This document shows positions 43,706 through 55,345 of a DNA stretch of 64,000 nt, in pieces. The notes beneath the pieces are model-generated. The model was not told the DNA's origin, made no database searches, and was given only the letters and a program-made list of their open reading frames with translations. Source of the stretch: Ceratotherium simum simum (Eukaryota > Chordata > Mammalia > Perissodactyla > Rhinocerotidae); NCBI RefSeq assembly GCF_000283155.1, contig NW_004454160.1, forward strand, positions 1,545,648 through 1,609,647, in the 5' to 3' direction. Position numbers and translations under genes: made by a program. How positions within the stretch are numbered: the first letter of the stretch is position 1; each line of letters starts with the position of its first letter.

Positions 43706-46234
43706 CTGCAGACTTAGTCATCCCAGTACGCATCTCCAAGTGAAAGGTTTGTGAAAACAACTCTTAGTTGTCTAATTGTTTGGCACTCATTTGTTGGATG
43801 ATTACCTATTACCTGTTGAAATTTGTTGACTTTTTTCCTAAAAGTGACAAGCTTGGTTTTTTAAATTATCTTTTTCTGCCCTCTTTTCCACAAGAGGTAG
43901 TTTTTTGTGTAGTAACCTTTTAGAAACAAAATAAGTGTAGAGTTCCTTTTGTGAGGACAAATGGTGAGGGACCGTTCTTACATAAGCTGGGCCAACTTTC
44001 TAGAACCTTGTTTTTAACAGGTATCAGTTGCCAGTATGTGAAGGTGACCTGTATACTAATGAAAAAGATCATCAAATTTTGTTTATTTGTATGTATTAAA
44101 ATCTTCCTTTATAACGAAAGGTATCTTTCATTTTTCTTATCTTCCATTTTTCTCATCAGTACACAATTCCCTCTCATTTCTCTCAGGTCTGATATAAAAC
44201 TAGCCTTTTCACATTTGATACCCTTAGGGGAAAACCAGGGAAAAGAAATGGATGAGAAAGCATTCAGACATTAATTTATGATATTTTAGTATTTCAGTAA
44301 CTCTTATCATGCTGTTTTCTCCAACTTCTGCTAGGTCTGTGATGAGGAAGAGAAGCTCATCTGGAGTGACAACATTTCTCCTTCCCATTATTATTTCTTG
44401 CATAGGATATTTAAAAAAATTATAATTATCTTACTTTGGAGATTTGGACATAAGAAAAGGAACAGCAAGTATATCAGGAGTTTTCCTCGGGAACATTATT
44501 TTGACTTTCTTCATGAGATAAAAGAGAAGCTAAAATTATACTGTTTAAATTTCAGAGAGTGCATTTTGGTTCAAAATTTGCTGTGAATTTTAGAACTTGC
44601 TATTGCGTTATGGTGACCCAGCCAGGAGATTTTTTTGATTCCTAAAGATTATTAATCTTATATCCTCAAATATATTATTTCATATGCAGTTCAACAAATG
44701 AAAATTAGATGCTCTTAATGGGTTTAGGGGTAAACAAGCCAATGAGAATAAGCCCCTTCTTAAATAACAACCTTGGGAGATGGACCAGTCAGGGACAGTC
44801 TTGCTTCTTCCCATGTGCAGGGGGGCTGAGGGGTAGAGAAAGGAGCACTGTAAGAAGGCTGAGCCCCTCTCTGGAAGTGGAACTGCTACACTACACATCT
44901 TGTTTGTTTAGATGATATTCTGAGACCCAAATTCACCCTGTTAGCTTATTGTCTAAGAACAAGCCAAGCAACTGAAAACAGTTCACCCTCAGCTAAGTCC
45001 AACCCCAGAGGATTGCTAGCGTCACAGTCTTCACCGGCTCACCTAGCGCATACGAGTGTCTATGAGAGAACAAGGGAAGGGTGGGGTCACCACTATCTTT
45101 CTCTTTGTGTCCACAAAACTGAAAAACAGGCCTCTTTTCCTCTTCTAAAGGCTTGTCATAAAGGAGGTGTAACTTGGTTGACGCATCTCCAAATGGCTAG
45201 TTTACCAGCCCTTCTGTAAAATTATGCCCTGGCACAAATGTATCAGCTATGTTTTACAGTAAAAAGAAACCCAGGGACATTGTTTATTCTGAGAATATGG
45301 TCAATGTGAGAATTTTCTTTTGTTGTATGGATCGTAGTATATTAGGAAGTCAGATAATGTATATATTTGGCCTCAATACTAGGTGTGAATTATTTCTTAG
45401 GAAAAGGCTAATAAGACATTAAAATTTAAAATTTAAAAACACAAGCTCTAATAAATTAAATTTAAATATATTGCAATATCAGTGAAGAAGGATCATTGTC
45501 AAGAAGGACGTGGAGGAAACTTGTTTTTTAATTAAGAGAAACCTCTGGGTAAAAGACAGTAAAATCATATCATCAGCAAAAAAAAGACATTTTGTAAGAG
45601 AGTTGAAGGCTATAGTTTCATCAAGATAAAGATCAAATAGTATGATGGCTAAGAGAAGCCTTCACTTTTTCGGTCAACAGAAATTGACTCTGTTTCTAGA
45701 GATCCTGAATTTTAAAATCTGGTAATCAGGCCAGTGTCACACTGATGAAGCAGAAAAGTCAGAGCATGTTCTACTAAGTCAAACATATATATAAAAATTA
45801 TGAAATAGAGATGGAGAACCTGGTAGAGCTCTGTGTATTCTGCTAGAGAACTAAATAATTTAACGTGGATAAAACCATCAGGTTTCTCTCAAGCTTCTGA
45901 TGTTTTCAAAATGTATTTGTCCTATCACAAATAATAATAATCTAAGTTCTGTTTATGTTCCTTAAAAAAGGAATAAACATTTGAGGAGACAATTCTGTAC
46001 CCCTTCAGCAGGAAGAACCCATCCTTTCACTGTGTGAATAATTTAACCAGAATCATTGCTCACTATTCAGAGAATGGTTTATATAACCTTTGGGTCAACT
46101 TGTGCTTCATGGTGCACTAAACTCTTGACACTCACCTCTATCAACTGGAGACAGATTTGTTACTTGTATTACCAAATATTGACTGTAAACTTTAAAAAAA
46201 AGGAACCTCCCTTCTAGAATTACAGCAAGTTAGA
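43706..46234. other. Long unassigned stretch, 2.5 kb
   Basis: No repeat and no gene recognised, and much of it is A+T-rich. The 107-codon frame at 43951-44274 has no recognisable motif and no sign of splicing. This is the longest part of the window I cannot assign. Confidence 0.35.
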
Positions 46235-46395
46235 GCAAAAGAGAACTGAAAGATGATCTTGAATAAGCCACCATTTTATAGATGAAGAAACTGAAGCACA
46301 GAGTGACCTGCTGATGTCTGCCCAAGCTGGGGCACAGCCTGGCACAGAGCTCGGTTCCCCCGACTCTCAGACCCACACTCCAGCACCAACATCAT
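46235..46395 (-). mobile_element. MIR SINE fragment, antisense
   Basis: gaataagccaccattttatagatgaagaaactgaagcacagagtgacctgctgatgtctgcccaagc is a shortened antisense MIR. Confidence 0.75.
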
Positions 46396-46414
46396 GTAGC
46401 TTCTCTCTTATTGC

Positions 46415-46510
46415 TTACTGAATAGGTGTGTTAGGTGCTGAGAAGATAAAAATGAAAGAGACGTAATACTTGACATCAAGGAGCTCAAGATCTAATAGGG
46501 GAAATAGATA
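46415..46510 (-). mobile_element. L2 3' end fragment, antisense
   Basis: gtgttaggtgctgagaagataaaaatgaaagagacgtaatacttgacatcaaggagctcaagatctaatagggg is the antisense L2 3' UTR. Confidence 0.75.
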
Positions 46511-46529
46511 TATAGACCCCTTCTCAAAA

Positions 46530-47415
46530 AAAGCATTATATTGCATTCTGTACACTGTTGCTAGAATGATCTTTCTAAAAATACAAATTGGAACATTTTG
46601 TCTGTCCCTCCTTAAAGTCCTGCAGTGGCTTCTTATTGCCTACAGGGTAAATCCTCCTCCTTGTTCTCCAGCCTCTTGTCTAACTGCGTCTATGCTGATG
46701 CCCAAGATTAGCCGTAGAGAACCAATTGCTTTTCCCTAAACATGTCATGCTGTTTTGTCCTGCCAAGCCTTTGCTGACGCTGTCCTCTGCCTGGAATGCC
46801 CTCCTCTCATCATCCTCCAGGACGATTATTTCCTTTCTACCATATTTCCTTAGGTTTCTCTCCTCCAATCTCCAATCTCACAGGTAGAATTGGTCACTCC
46901 CTCCTGTGTTTATTGTCCACTGTGTCCTGCCTGTACTTCTCCTACAGCACCTGTAGTACTTTGTAACACTGATTTCTTAAAAATAAATGTAGAGCCAGCC
47001 CTGATGGCCTAGGGGGTAAAGTTCAGCACTCACTGCTTCAGTGTCCCGGGTTCACTTCCCGGTCATGGAACCATACCACCCGTGTGTCGGTTGCCATGCT
47101 GTGGTGGCAGCTCACATAGAAGAACTAGAACCACTTACAACTAGGATATGTAATCATGTACTGGGGCTTTGGGGAAGGAAAAAAAAAGAAAGTAAAAAAA
47201 GGAAAAAAAAGAGGAAGATTGGCAACAGATATTAGCTCAGGGCGAAACTTTCCCTGCAAATAAATAAAATGAAATAAATAAATAAATTTTCTGTTTATAC
47301 TTATGTCTTTCTCTACTAATTGAAGGTAAGCTCCTTGATGGCAGGACCATCTTCTTTGTACCTTTAGAACACAGCTCAGCACCTGGCTCATAAAAACTCC
47401 TTTGAATGAACTGCC
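46530..47415 (+). mobile_element. L2 LINE 3' region, sense, split by an ERE
   Basis: tagaatgatctttctaaaaatacaaattgg, cttaaagtcctgcagtggcttcttattgcctac, aaacatgtcatgctgttttg, cctctgcctggaatgccctcc and ggtagaattggtcactccctcctgtg run in L2 order, and after the ERE the tail continues (ggtaagctccttgatggcaggaccatcttc ... cagcacctggctcat). Confidence 0.9.
46991..47287 (+). mobile_element. ERE SINE, long subtype, sense, nested in L2
   Basis: Worn head agagccagccctgatggcctagggggtaaag, body with ctacaactaggatatgtaatcatgtactggggctttggg, a mixed A/G-rich linker, then gaggaagattggcaacagatattagctcagggc and an aaat-repeat tail. An older copy, with nearly all CpGs lost. Confidence 0.9.
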
Positions 47416-47549
47416 CACTGAGGCCCTTGCAAAGTGCTGTGGCAATGCAATGGAAGGAGCAGTGACGTGCGCTTGGAGGAGTTGCCCCAGAAGATAGAGC
47501 ATATACACCAAGTCTTAGATGATCAGGAGCCCATCAAGGCAGAGGGCAG

Positions 47550-48560
47550 GGGTTAGTTCATACCTGGTGGCAAGAATAGAATGCACAAAGGTGCAGAGGC
47601 CTGAGAAATGGTAGAAATGGTGACATGTTTGATAAATGATGATTTGTTGTTGTTAAACTAGAAGAGTCTATAAAAGTCAGTCAGGGCCTGCGTGTGAAAG
47701 TCCTGGTAATCCATTCAAAGAAAGGAATTTTGATTATATTACAAGGAGCTAGAGAAAGGAGAGTTGTGAAGGTCAGTATTCAAGAGTATGAATGATTGAA
47801 TTTGCCTGTCAAGAGAAAGGGCAATACAGCAACTGAGTAGAGACTGCTCTAGAGAGAGATGGGACTGGCATCTCTGAGTCCCGATATGACATTACTGATC
47901 TGAGGATTCGGAGAACTGAAAATGGTCCTGGTGAGAAGCAAGGCAGTGGAGACAGAGGAAAAGAATGATTGGAGAAACACAGCAGTGGTGGAATGGTGAG
48001 TGGTGACTGGTTGAGGATGAGGAATGAGGGAAAGGGGAGAGTCAAGAATGATTGCAAACATTGAATGTTTAAATTGATGGCAGTGTCCTCATATGGAATG
48101 CAGGAAGAAGAGGTTTTTGAAAAATATTAAGTTGAGTTTGTGTTGCTTATGAGATACTTACATGAAGATGTTGAGAAAGCAGTTGGAATTGTGTGTCTCA
48201 TACTCAGGAAAGAGTTTAGCTCATGAATATATCTTGATGATAACTGAGTCCATGGGACAGGAGGAGAGCATCTGAAGATCATGTGAGCGTGAGGGAAAAA
48301 GGTCTAGGCTGAGGCCCTTGGGAAAGGAGGAGAGAGAGGAGAATGAGCCAACAAAGACTGAATTGGAGTAGACAAAGAAGTAGAAACAAATCCAATGTGC
48401 AGTCATGGAAGCCATATAAAAAGAGTTTATTCACAGGAAAGAAAGAGTTAATGGTGTCAAAACCAAAGAAAAGATAAGGATGATGAGGATTGAAAAAAGG
48501 TCTTGGAAGAGCTGTAATATAAGGCTGCAGACGTACTCTTTGGGGGCTGGAGGAAGTCCA
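47550..48560 (-). mobile_element. L2 LINE internal region, antisense, about 1 kb
   Basis: aatgcacaaaggtgcagaggcctgag, ggcctgcgtgtgaaagtcctgg, gggagagtcaagaatgattgcaaacattgaatg, gatacttacatgaagatgttgagaaagcagttgg and ggtctaggctgaggcccttgg follow antisense L2 from near the 3' UTR into the reverse-transcriptase region, with gaps. It is convergent with the preceding sense L2. Confidence 0.72.
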
Positions 48561-49055
48561 GCATAAGCCAGCTCCAGCGTTGAGCCAATGAATCAGAGAC
48601 TATTCTATTTCCTGGTCCCATCCAGTTCATAAGCTTGAGGTTGACTTAAACTATGATTTACGCTAAATAGCTTCATCTGTTTAGGGCTAGTGAAATTGAG
48701 GTGGTTGGACTATCTCTGACAAGAACTTGATCAAGAATTGAGGGGCTTTCACTTTAATTTTCTTCTTCATTTATATGAGTTGGAATTGGGTTAAGGAGGT
48801 AGCTGACTAAAGAAGTAAAAGAACAACACAAAAAGGAAGGGGAAATAAGAAGTATTTACTCTGTAAAAAGGCGATTTGCCTAACAGCAGTCACAGGGCTC
48901 TTCATTCTCCTGCCTCCACATAGTCTAGGGTCTATTTATAGGAAAACTATAAGCTAGCATGGCCAACATAGGCTTCAGTGGGCTATCGAAAAATGCAATC
49001 ACCATATAATTTGTTCCAAATTCCTCTAAACTGTTTTACTAAGGGACTTAGTAAG
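48561..49055. other. Unassigned non-coding DNA
   Basis: No repeat or gene recognised. Confidence 0.4.
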
Positions 49056-49059
49056 TGTG

Positions 49060-49350
49060 GGGACTGAAAGTGTGGTCTGTGGACAGTGGACAGAAATTGA
49101 GAGAAAGCACTTAGAAATTTTCAGAGCAAATTAAGAATGCTGTGACATACAAGCCCATCATCAGCAGACTCATGTCGTTGAGCAGGGTATGGACGAGTTT
49201 GGTGTTGTGGAATTCGCACAGTGAGTCACTTGGGGCATGACCTGTGCACTAGTCATGTGCAGGAGGACCAGATATCTGACCACAATAGTTTGGAAATTTT
49301 TAAAAAATTAAAAAACAAAAACACACAGTTTGAGAAGCACTGCTTTAGAT
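49060..49350. mobile_element. Possible hAT-Charlie-derived fragment
   Basis: The left side has gaaagtgtggtctgtggac and the right side cagtttgagaagcactgc, which are the two end motifs typical of Charlie/MER5-type hAT elements. The interior is not recognisable to me. Confidence 0.4.
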
Positions 49351-49529
49351 CACAACCCATTTGTAAGTTAAGACTTCTTATAGTTTGGGACAATCTAGTT
49401 GACAGAGCTTGAGCACACACCAAAAAAATTAAGATATAAAGTGAGAGGAAATTGGAAATTATTGTGAAAGATGTGAATTGGTGATGGAAATGTACAAAAT
49501 TACTTTCTAAAAAGACCTTAAATGTAGGC

Positions 49530-49615
49530 TAGTTTATTTTTACAATTGTTTTGTTCGTTACAATATCCCCAAGGTCTATACCAGTACCTGGCACATGGTT
49601 GAGGATTGAATTAGT
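49530..49615 (+). mobile_element. L2 3' tail, sense
   Basis: caatatccccaaggtctataccagtacctggcacatggttgaggattgaat is a short L2 tail. Confidence 0.6.
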
Positions 49616-49905
49616 TGTTCTAACTACAACGTAGAGAATAGATTAAAGAGGGGAAAGGCTAGCATTAGAAAAAGCAGCTAAGAGAATTTAAAGACAGTCT
49701 AAATAGAGATTGTTAGGGCTAACCAGCCTGGTGGACACACAAATAAAGAAAATATGAATCTAACAAATATTGGGAGGAATCTCCAGTTTTTCCCATCTCA
49801 GTAGGCAGCATGGCTATCCACTAAGGTCCAAATCAGAAAACTGAGGTCATCCTTGACTCTTTCCTTTCTCTTTGCCCCCAGTTTTCTGTCGCTCTCTGAG
49901 TCCCA

Positions 49906-50040
49906 ACGTGGTTGGTTGCATCCACCAATGCAGAACCCGCGATACAGCAGGCAGACTAAGGGACTTGAGCATCCACAGATTTGGTATCCTCAGGGGTCCT
50001 GGAGTCAATCCCCCATGGATACAAAGGGAACGCGGTATTC
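49906..50040. mobile_element. MER2-like (Tigger group) DNA transposon remnant, nested in L2
   Basis: The strings ggttggttgcatccaccaatgcagaacccgc and agggacttgagcatccacagatttggtatcctcaggggtcctgg ... caatcccccatggatac are end regions of a MER2-type element brought together after loss of the interior. No transposase remains. Confidence 0.6.
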
Positions 50041-50236
50041 TTACTTCTCCTTCTCCATACTGCTTTAGTTCAAGCTGTGGCACCTCTCCCCAGGAATTTT
50101 GCAATAGCTTCCTAAGTAGTCTCCCTGCCCCAGGTTCTTCCCCATTCAACCTTTCTTTCAAAATTGAAAATCCAATATTTTAACTTTTTTGTTTAAAACC
50201 ATTAAATGGCTCCCGATTTACCTTCTAAACTTTTTA

Positions 50237-50545
50237 AATTTTATTTTATTTTATTTTTCTTGTGAGGAAGATCAGCCCTGAGGTAACATCCATGCTAATC
50301 CTCCTCTTTTTGCTGAGGAAGACTGGCTCTGAGCTAACATCTATTGCCAATCCTTCTCCTTTTTTTCCACAAAGCCCCAGCAGATAGTTGTATGTCATAG
50401 TTGCACATCCTTCTAGTTGCTGTACGTGGGACGCCGCCTCAGCATGGCCGGACAAGCGGTGCGTCAGTGCACACCCAGGATCCGAACCCCGGGCCGCCAG
50501 TAGCGGAGCGCGCGCACTTAGCGGCTAAGCCACAGGGCCGGCCCT
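50237..50545 (-). mobile_element. ERE SINE, long subtype, antisense, nested in L2
   Basis: T/A-rich tail, gaggaagatcagccctgagg, a second unit gaggaagactggctctgagc, the segment acaaagccccagcagatagttgtatgtcatagttgcacatcc, gggacgccgcctcagcatgg and the head ggctaagccacagggccggccc. CpGs are retained, so a relatively young copy. Confidence 0.95.
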
Positions 50546-50799
50546 GTGACTTATCTTTTAAACTTAAGCAAACCAAGCTCCCTGGTAGAGCAGCCCCTTG
50601 TCAGGCCCTATATCATCTGGTGCTTGCCTCACACTCCAGCCTTCTCTTACCAGGTGATCCTTGAACCCAGCAACACTAAACTACTGTAGCCCTTGCCCCA
50701 AGGGAGTTCCATGCTAGTTTGTGCCCCTGCTTATGCTGTTCCTTTTGCCTGGAACACTCTCCACCCCCACACCCTGCCTACTGCTCCATCTCTATCCTT

Positions 50800-51251
50800 T
50801 CCTTTTGCTGCTGTAACAAATTACCACACACTTAGCGGCTTTAAAATGACTCATTTATTATCTTAATTTTTTGGAAATCAGAAGTCTGAAATGAGGCTGA
50901 TGGGGCTCAAACCAAGGTGTCGGCAGAACTGTATATCTTCTGGAAACTCTAGGAGAGAGTCTGTTCTTTACCGTTTCCAGCTTCTGGTGGCTGCCCGTAT
51001 TTTTCGACTGATGGGCACATCATTCCAATCTCTGCTTCTGTCGTCACATCTCCTTCTCTGGCTCTGACACTCCTGTCTCTCTTTTATATAGGGACCCTTG
51101 TGATTACATTGGGCCCACGTGGGTAATCTATAATCTTTCTGTCTTCCCTGAATTTAATCACATCTGCAAAGTCCCCATTGCTATGTAAAGTAACATATTC
51201 ACAGGTTTAGGACATGGACATCTTTGGGGAACCATTATTCTGTCTACCACA
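50800..51251 (-). mobile_element. MaLR LTR, MLT1-type, antisense, solo, nested in L2
   Basis: In plus-strand order: tgctgctgtaacaaattacc, gaaatcagaagtctgaaatg, caaggtgtcggcagaactg, cttctggtggctgcccgtat, gacccttgtgattacattgggcccac, aatcacatctgcaaagtccc and gtctaccaca, which is the reverse complement of an MLT1 LTR beginning tgtggtagacagaataatgg. No internal retroviral region is present. Confidence 0.85.
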
Positions 51252-51639
51252 CCGGCCAACTGCAGTTGATCTCTTAAAGCTTGGCTCAGATATCACTTTT
51301 TCTCTGAAGCGTCCTCTGGTAATCCTTCCACTCAGAGCCACTCTCTATTTTGTGTCATATACATGCTACCATCACTGCATTGTTTAGCTTATATTGCATA
51401 TATCAATTTTTTAAACATGTCTATCTCTGTATTATACTTTGAGTTCTTGAGGGGGCAGCTATTTATCTTTGTATCACCAGCACCTAGCAGAGTACATGAC
51501 ATATAGTAAATACCAGCTAAATTTATTTTTCAGAAATGAATGTGCCAGGCACTGTGATGACCCGTTTTCCTGTTACCTAGAAATGTAGATTTAAATGGTG
51601 ACTAAAGCTACAGTTTGTCCTGGAATCTCCAGGGTCATC

Positions 51640-52245
51640 TTCTACCACTCCCCCCACCCACCGCCACTTTCATACCTACTTCGAGTCACATGGACTTTCT
51701 AATCCTTCTTAATTTTTTTTTTTCCCCCAAAGCCCCAGTAGATACTTGTATGTCATAGCTGCACATCTTGCTAGTTGCTGTATGTGGGACGCGGCCTCAG
51801 CATGGCCGGAGAAACAGTATGTCAGTGTGCGCCCGGGATCTGAACCCGGGCCGCCAGGAGCGGAGCGTGAGCACTTAACCGCTAAGCCATGGGGCCAGCC
51901 CTCTAATCCTTCTTGATCATGCTGTGCCTTCCCATCCTCTTCTCTCTATCTGTAATGCTTTTCCTCCAAATTTTCTGTTTTATGAATTTCTATTCATTCT
52001 TCAAGGCACAAATCAAAATTTTTCCCCCTGAGATGCCTTTTATGATCTCTTCAAGACAGAGTTAATCTCTTCCTCGTTGGGTTGCTAAGATATTTTGTGC
52101 ATATTTGTATTCTCTATCTCACACTGTTTTTTGCTTGGTTATATACATGTCTGTTCCCCCACAGCAGTGTGCAGGGAGCATTGCTTGTTTATAGCAGTGC
52201 TAGGCATATAGCGAGTGATCAGCAATGTTTATTAAATTAAAATGA
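51640..52245 (+). mobile_element. L2 LINE 3' region, sense, split by an ERE
   Basis: Flanking pieces around the ERE read ctgtgccttcccatcctctt, attctattcattcttcaaggcacaaatc, ctgagatgccttttatgatc and the tail gtgctaggcatatagcgagtgatcagcaatg, in L2 order but diverged. Confidence 0.7.
51711..51901 (-). mobile_element. ERE SINE, short form, antisense, with 13-base TSD
   Basis: Only the head-proximal half is present: poly(T), cccccaaagccccagtagat, gctgcacatcttgctagttg, gggacgcggcctcagcatgg and the head taagccatggggccagccc. The target-site duplication tctaatccttctt is perfect at 51698-51710 and 51902-51914, so this shorter form was inserted as such and not trimmed later. Confidence 0.96.
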
Positions 52246-52249
52246 GCAT

Positions 52250-52530
52250 GGAGGTGATGAGCCTGGAGGGCAATAGGAAGGAACCAAAGATAAAGGATGC
52301 CCTTGAGAAAAGGTCAGGAGGCAGGAGGAGACTGAGAAGACGCTCACATAGAATCTTCAGAAGACTCAAGGAAGCAGAGTGTGATGAAGACCAGCATTAG
52401 AGTGACTGACCTCTAACGAAAGAAGAGAGTGTGGGCAGCAGCACCAAATGCCACTGAGATGCTGACCTGGAAAATCAATGAGAAAGGCTGTTGGATTTGA
52501 CCTTTAAGAACTCCTAATGGCTTAGGAAGC
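52250..52530 (-). mobile_element. L2 LINE internal fragment, antisense
   Basis: gcagcaccaaatgccactgagatgctg ... aatgagaaaggctgttggatttg and the preceding gaggcaggaggagactgagaagac fit the antisense of an upstream L2 region (caaatgctgc ... gaggatgaggactg ... ggccattggatttggc). Confidence 0.5.
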
Positions 52531-53571
52531 ACAGCTTTGGGAGTGCTCAGTCAGAGCCCTTGTTCTGCTCCTGTTTTTAGGTCAGGAGAGAAAAGATCTC
52601 CGGAAGATAAATGACTTGAGGAAGAGGAAAACCATACTTCTTATCCTATCAACCTGTTTGAATGCCTAAGGACATGAACACTGCAGTGCAGCTCCAAGTC
52701 AGGTTGGAAGGCTTGGTTCTTTCATCTGATATAGAGGGTTCAGAGTACTGGGAAATGTGGGTGGTTCTCAGGGAAAACAGGGACCAACTTGATGTGTTCC
52801 CCTATAATAACCAGAGATTTTCATCAATGGGGCGTAGTCAGCCTGGTAGTCCAGGTGCTTTTTAGGATCAAAGGCAAAATAATCTGGTTTCAGACCTGAG
52901 AGCAATTTCTCTTCCATAGAGCTATTCTGAATATTGGGATCTCTCTGTATGAGGCATTCTCTGACCCAGTGGACCAATATTCTCCACACCTATGCTTGCC
53001 TTGAACCTTACTCTTCTGTCTTCCACCAAAATTGCCTTCAGCTGCACTCTCCAACCTATGTCCTTCTTGGCTAACCTTTATGGCCAGCTGTGTGTCTTGA
53101 CTCATACTAAACCTGATCCAGACAATCTCCTATGCCTGCCACTCACCTGGATTTTTTCCCCAAATTGATTTCATCTAGCATTTAGTTCTGTGATATGCTT
53201 CTATTGTGTCCTAGATTGGTCTACTTTAGTCTGATAGGTTATGCATTCTCAACAGGAGTGAGAATGGTTCTTGGGGGATGAAAAACAACTTAATTTTTTA
53301 GTGTATAAAGTACAGATATAAATACAGAACATAAACTGATGTAACAATATATCTGTGGTATTAAAATATCATGGGGGGAGCAATTAAAAAATGTCTTAAA
53401 AGGCTCTTTGGGAGGGCAACAATGGGAAGAAAACAGGTTGCAAAACACTTTGGTGATGAGGCTGAAATTCAAGCCACAAGAGGAGCACAAGAAGAGCAGA
53501 TTGTGAGGAAATGGAGGTGGCTATGGTTGGTTACTGACTGAGAAGTAGATTATGGAGAAGATTCCAATCTA
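52531..53571. other. Unassigned non-coding DNA
   Basis: About 1 kb without recognised repeats or genes. The open frames here (52662-52865, 52768-52989, 52890-53105, 53290-53490) are short and partly overlap on opposite strands. Confidence 0.4.
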
Positions 53572-53720
53572 GCAAACAAATTTTGAGCGCTTGTTATGTA
53601 CCATGAGCTGTGTGAAACTCTTTCACATTGGTTAGTAAAAAGTATCTCCTTATTTTATTCTCAATGTACATACTCCTTGCAAGAACAGCAACATTTTTCA
53701 TTGAGACAGTAGCCCACCTA
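53572..53720 (-). mobile_element. MIR SINE fragment, antisense, worn
   Basis: caaacaaattttgagcgcttgttatgtaccatgagctgtg fits the antisense MIR/L2-type tail. The rest is weak. Confidence 0.5.
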
Positions 53721-55010
53721 TCTCCTCTCTGCTTCAGCAGCTTTTATGCTAATTACACACTTGGAGGTAACTCACCATTTACATTTTGCAACATAGGAAA
53801 ATAAGAAACACAGCCCAGCTTGTGTTTTTAAAAGCTCCTTTCATGGCAGCCTTTCAACGGGTTGGGCAATTTAAAAGATGCAATTGTAATCATGACTAAC
53901 TCATTAAAATGCTTGAGGGAAACCTGAACATCCTTAACCTACTTTTGAAAAGAGAGGCAAGGAAAATACAAGAGTGGGAATTATCCAAGGAAAACAATTT
54001 CAAGTCTTTGAACAATAGACAGACTCTAGAACCTCCTTAGCTGGGCTTGCGGTAGCTTAGGACAAGGAAAGAGAATGTTGTTTAAAGGAAGCCCGGCAAT
54101 CATGTGTGTCTACATGCTCTTCTAGAGTATGACCTTGATTTGGTTGTTTTGACTTTTAAAATGCTCTTCTTTGTTCTCTTGTAGCGTTAATTAAGAATTT
54201 ACCCCCAAGTCTTTGCATTTTATTCTAGTCAGATCATCTATGCTCTGTATTGATCTCCTGTACTTGACTCCTGAGCTTTCCTTCTCTCCTGCTTTCCTAC
54301 TCTTGTCATGAGTGCTGAAGCGGGGATGATGTTGTTGGGGTGAAAATCTGAAGGGGAAAGATGGATGAGCAACAGTGTCCACTTAGATTCTATAGCCAAC
54401 TCTTGGCAGCTTATCGGTAGTAAATCTTGTTTTCAGCTTCTTGTTGGCTTTATCACCCACTGTGTGGGCTTAACTCTCTGATGGATGTTATCACCAGCTC
54501 TGTTTATTCACAATGCCAAGAGCAGCAGTTGAACAGGAAAATATTCAGGAAAACCTACTCTTTAAGTGTCAAGCTGACCAGAAAAAAAGAAACATCATTG
54601 TTTTACTGAATTTGGCATTGTTTTAGAAATAAACAATCATTTACATTTTGTCAAACTGGTTGTGCATGTGCAGTCTTATTCCTCCTTTCTGGTCATACTC
54701 TGCACACCAGAGGGAAGACAAGAGGAGAAAGGAAGATTTTTAAAACATTGCTTCAAGTGGGAGTCTGAACCACAGGTAAATGTATGACTTTAGGGGATAG
54801 GGAAGCATCTCTTCTTAGGTACACACGTCTGAGAGGGGCCATTGGCTACAAGAGAATAGCAACAAGGGACACTGGTGGTTAGTTAGTCATCTTTTCCAGT
54901 TCTGGATCGTTTTCCCATTGTAGCCTCAATATATTTTTTAAGTTTTGTAAATTCTTCTAACATCAAACATACCCATTCAAACAATTCTTTCAAATTAGTG
55001 GACTATTTGT
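53721..55010. other. Unassigned non-coding DNA
   Basis: About 1.3 kb without recognised repeats or genes. Confidence 0.4.
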
Positions 55011-55014
55011 AGGC

Positions 55015-55100
55015 TGCCCTGGAAATCAGGACACCTTGAATTTAATCCCTGCTGTGACATTGGCTGACTCTATAACTTTCAACCTTTTCAATTCTCCAAG
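55015..55100 (+). mobile_element. MIR SINE fragment, sense
   Basis: ggaaatcaggacaccttgaatttaatccctgctgtgacattggctgactc resembles the head half of MIR. A second, complete MIR begins directly after it. Confidence 0.5.
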
Positions 55101-55104
55101 ATGG

Positions 55105-55345
55105 TATGAATAATGGAAAACATACCAGTTTTCTAATTATTACAACATGGGTTCATATCCTACCCCTACCACTTATTAACTTGTTGACCTTGGATAAGTT
55201 ATTTAACTTCTTTGAGCCTCAGTATCTTTATTTGTCAAATGGAGCCAAAGATATCTACCTTGCAGGAATGTTGTGAAGATCAACTTAGATCATGTATGCA
55301 AAACACCTAGTACATAAAAGTCACTGAATAAATGGTTGCTTTCAT
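55105..55345 (+). mobile_element. MIR SINE, sense, full length
   Basis: aacatgggttcatatcctacccctaccacttattaacttgttgaccttggataagttatttaacttctttgagcctcagtatc ... caccttgcaggaatgttgtg-like end and aaacacctagtacataaaagtcactgaataaatgg are in MIR order. Confidence 0.92.

Larger units (their letters stand above)
49795..51535 (+). mobile_element. L2 LINE, sense, interrupted by three later insertions
   Basis: L2 pieces appear in consensus order at 49795-49905 (aactgaggtcatccttgactctttcc), 50040-50236 (gcaatagcttcctaagtagtctccctgcccc; aaaaccattaaatggctccc), 50546-50795 (aaccaagctccctggtagagcagcccc; cctggaacactctcc) and 51255-51535 (ttggctcagatatcactttttctctg; gttcttgagggggcagctat; ccagcacctagcagagtacatgac). 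The interruptions are a MER2-like element, an ERE and an MLT1 LTR. Removing them restores one continuous fossil. Confidence 0.85.
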
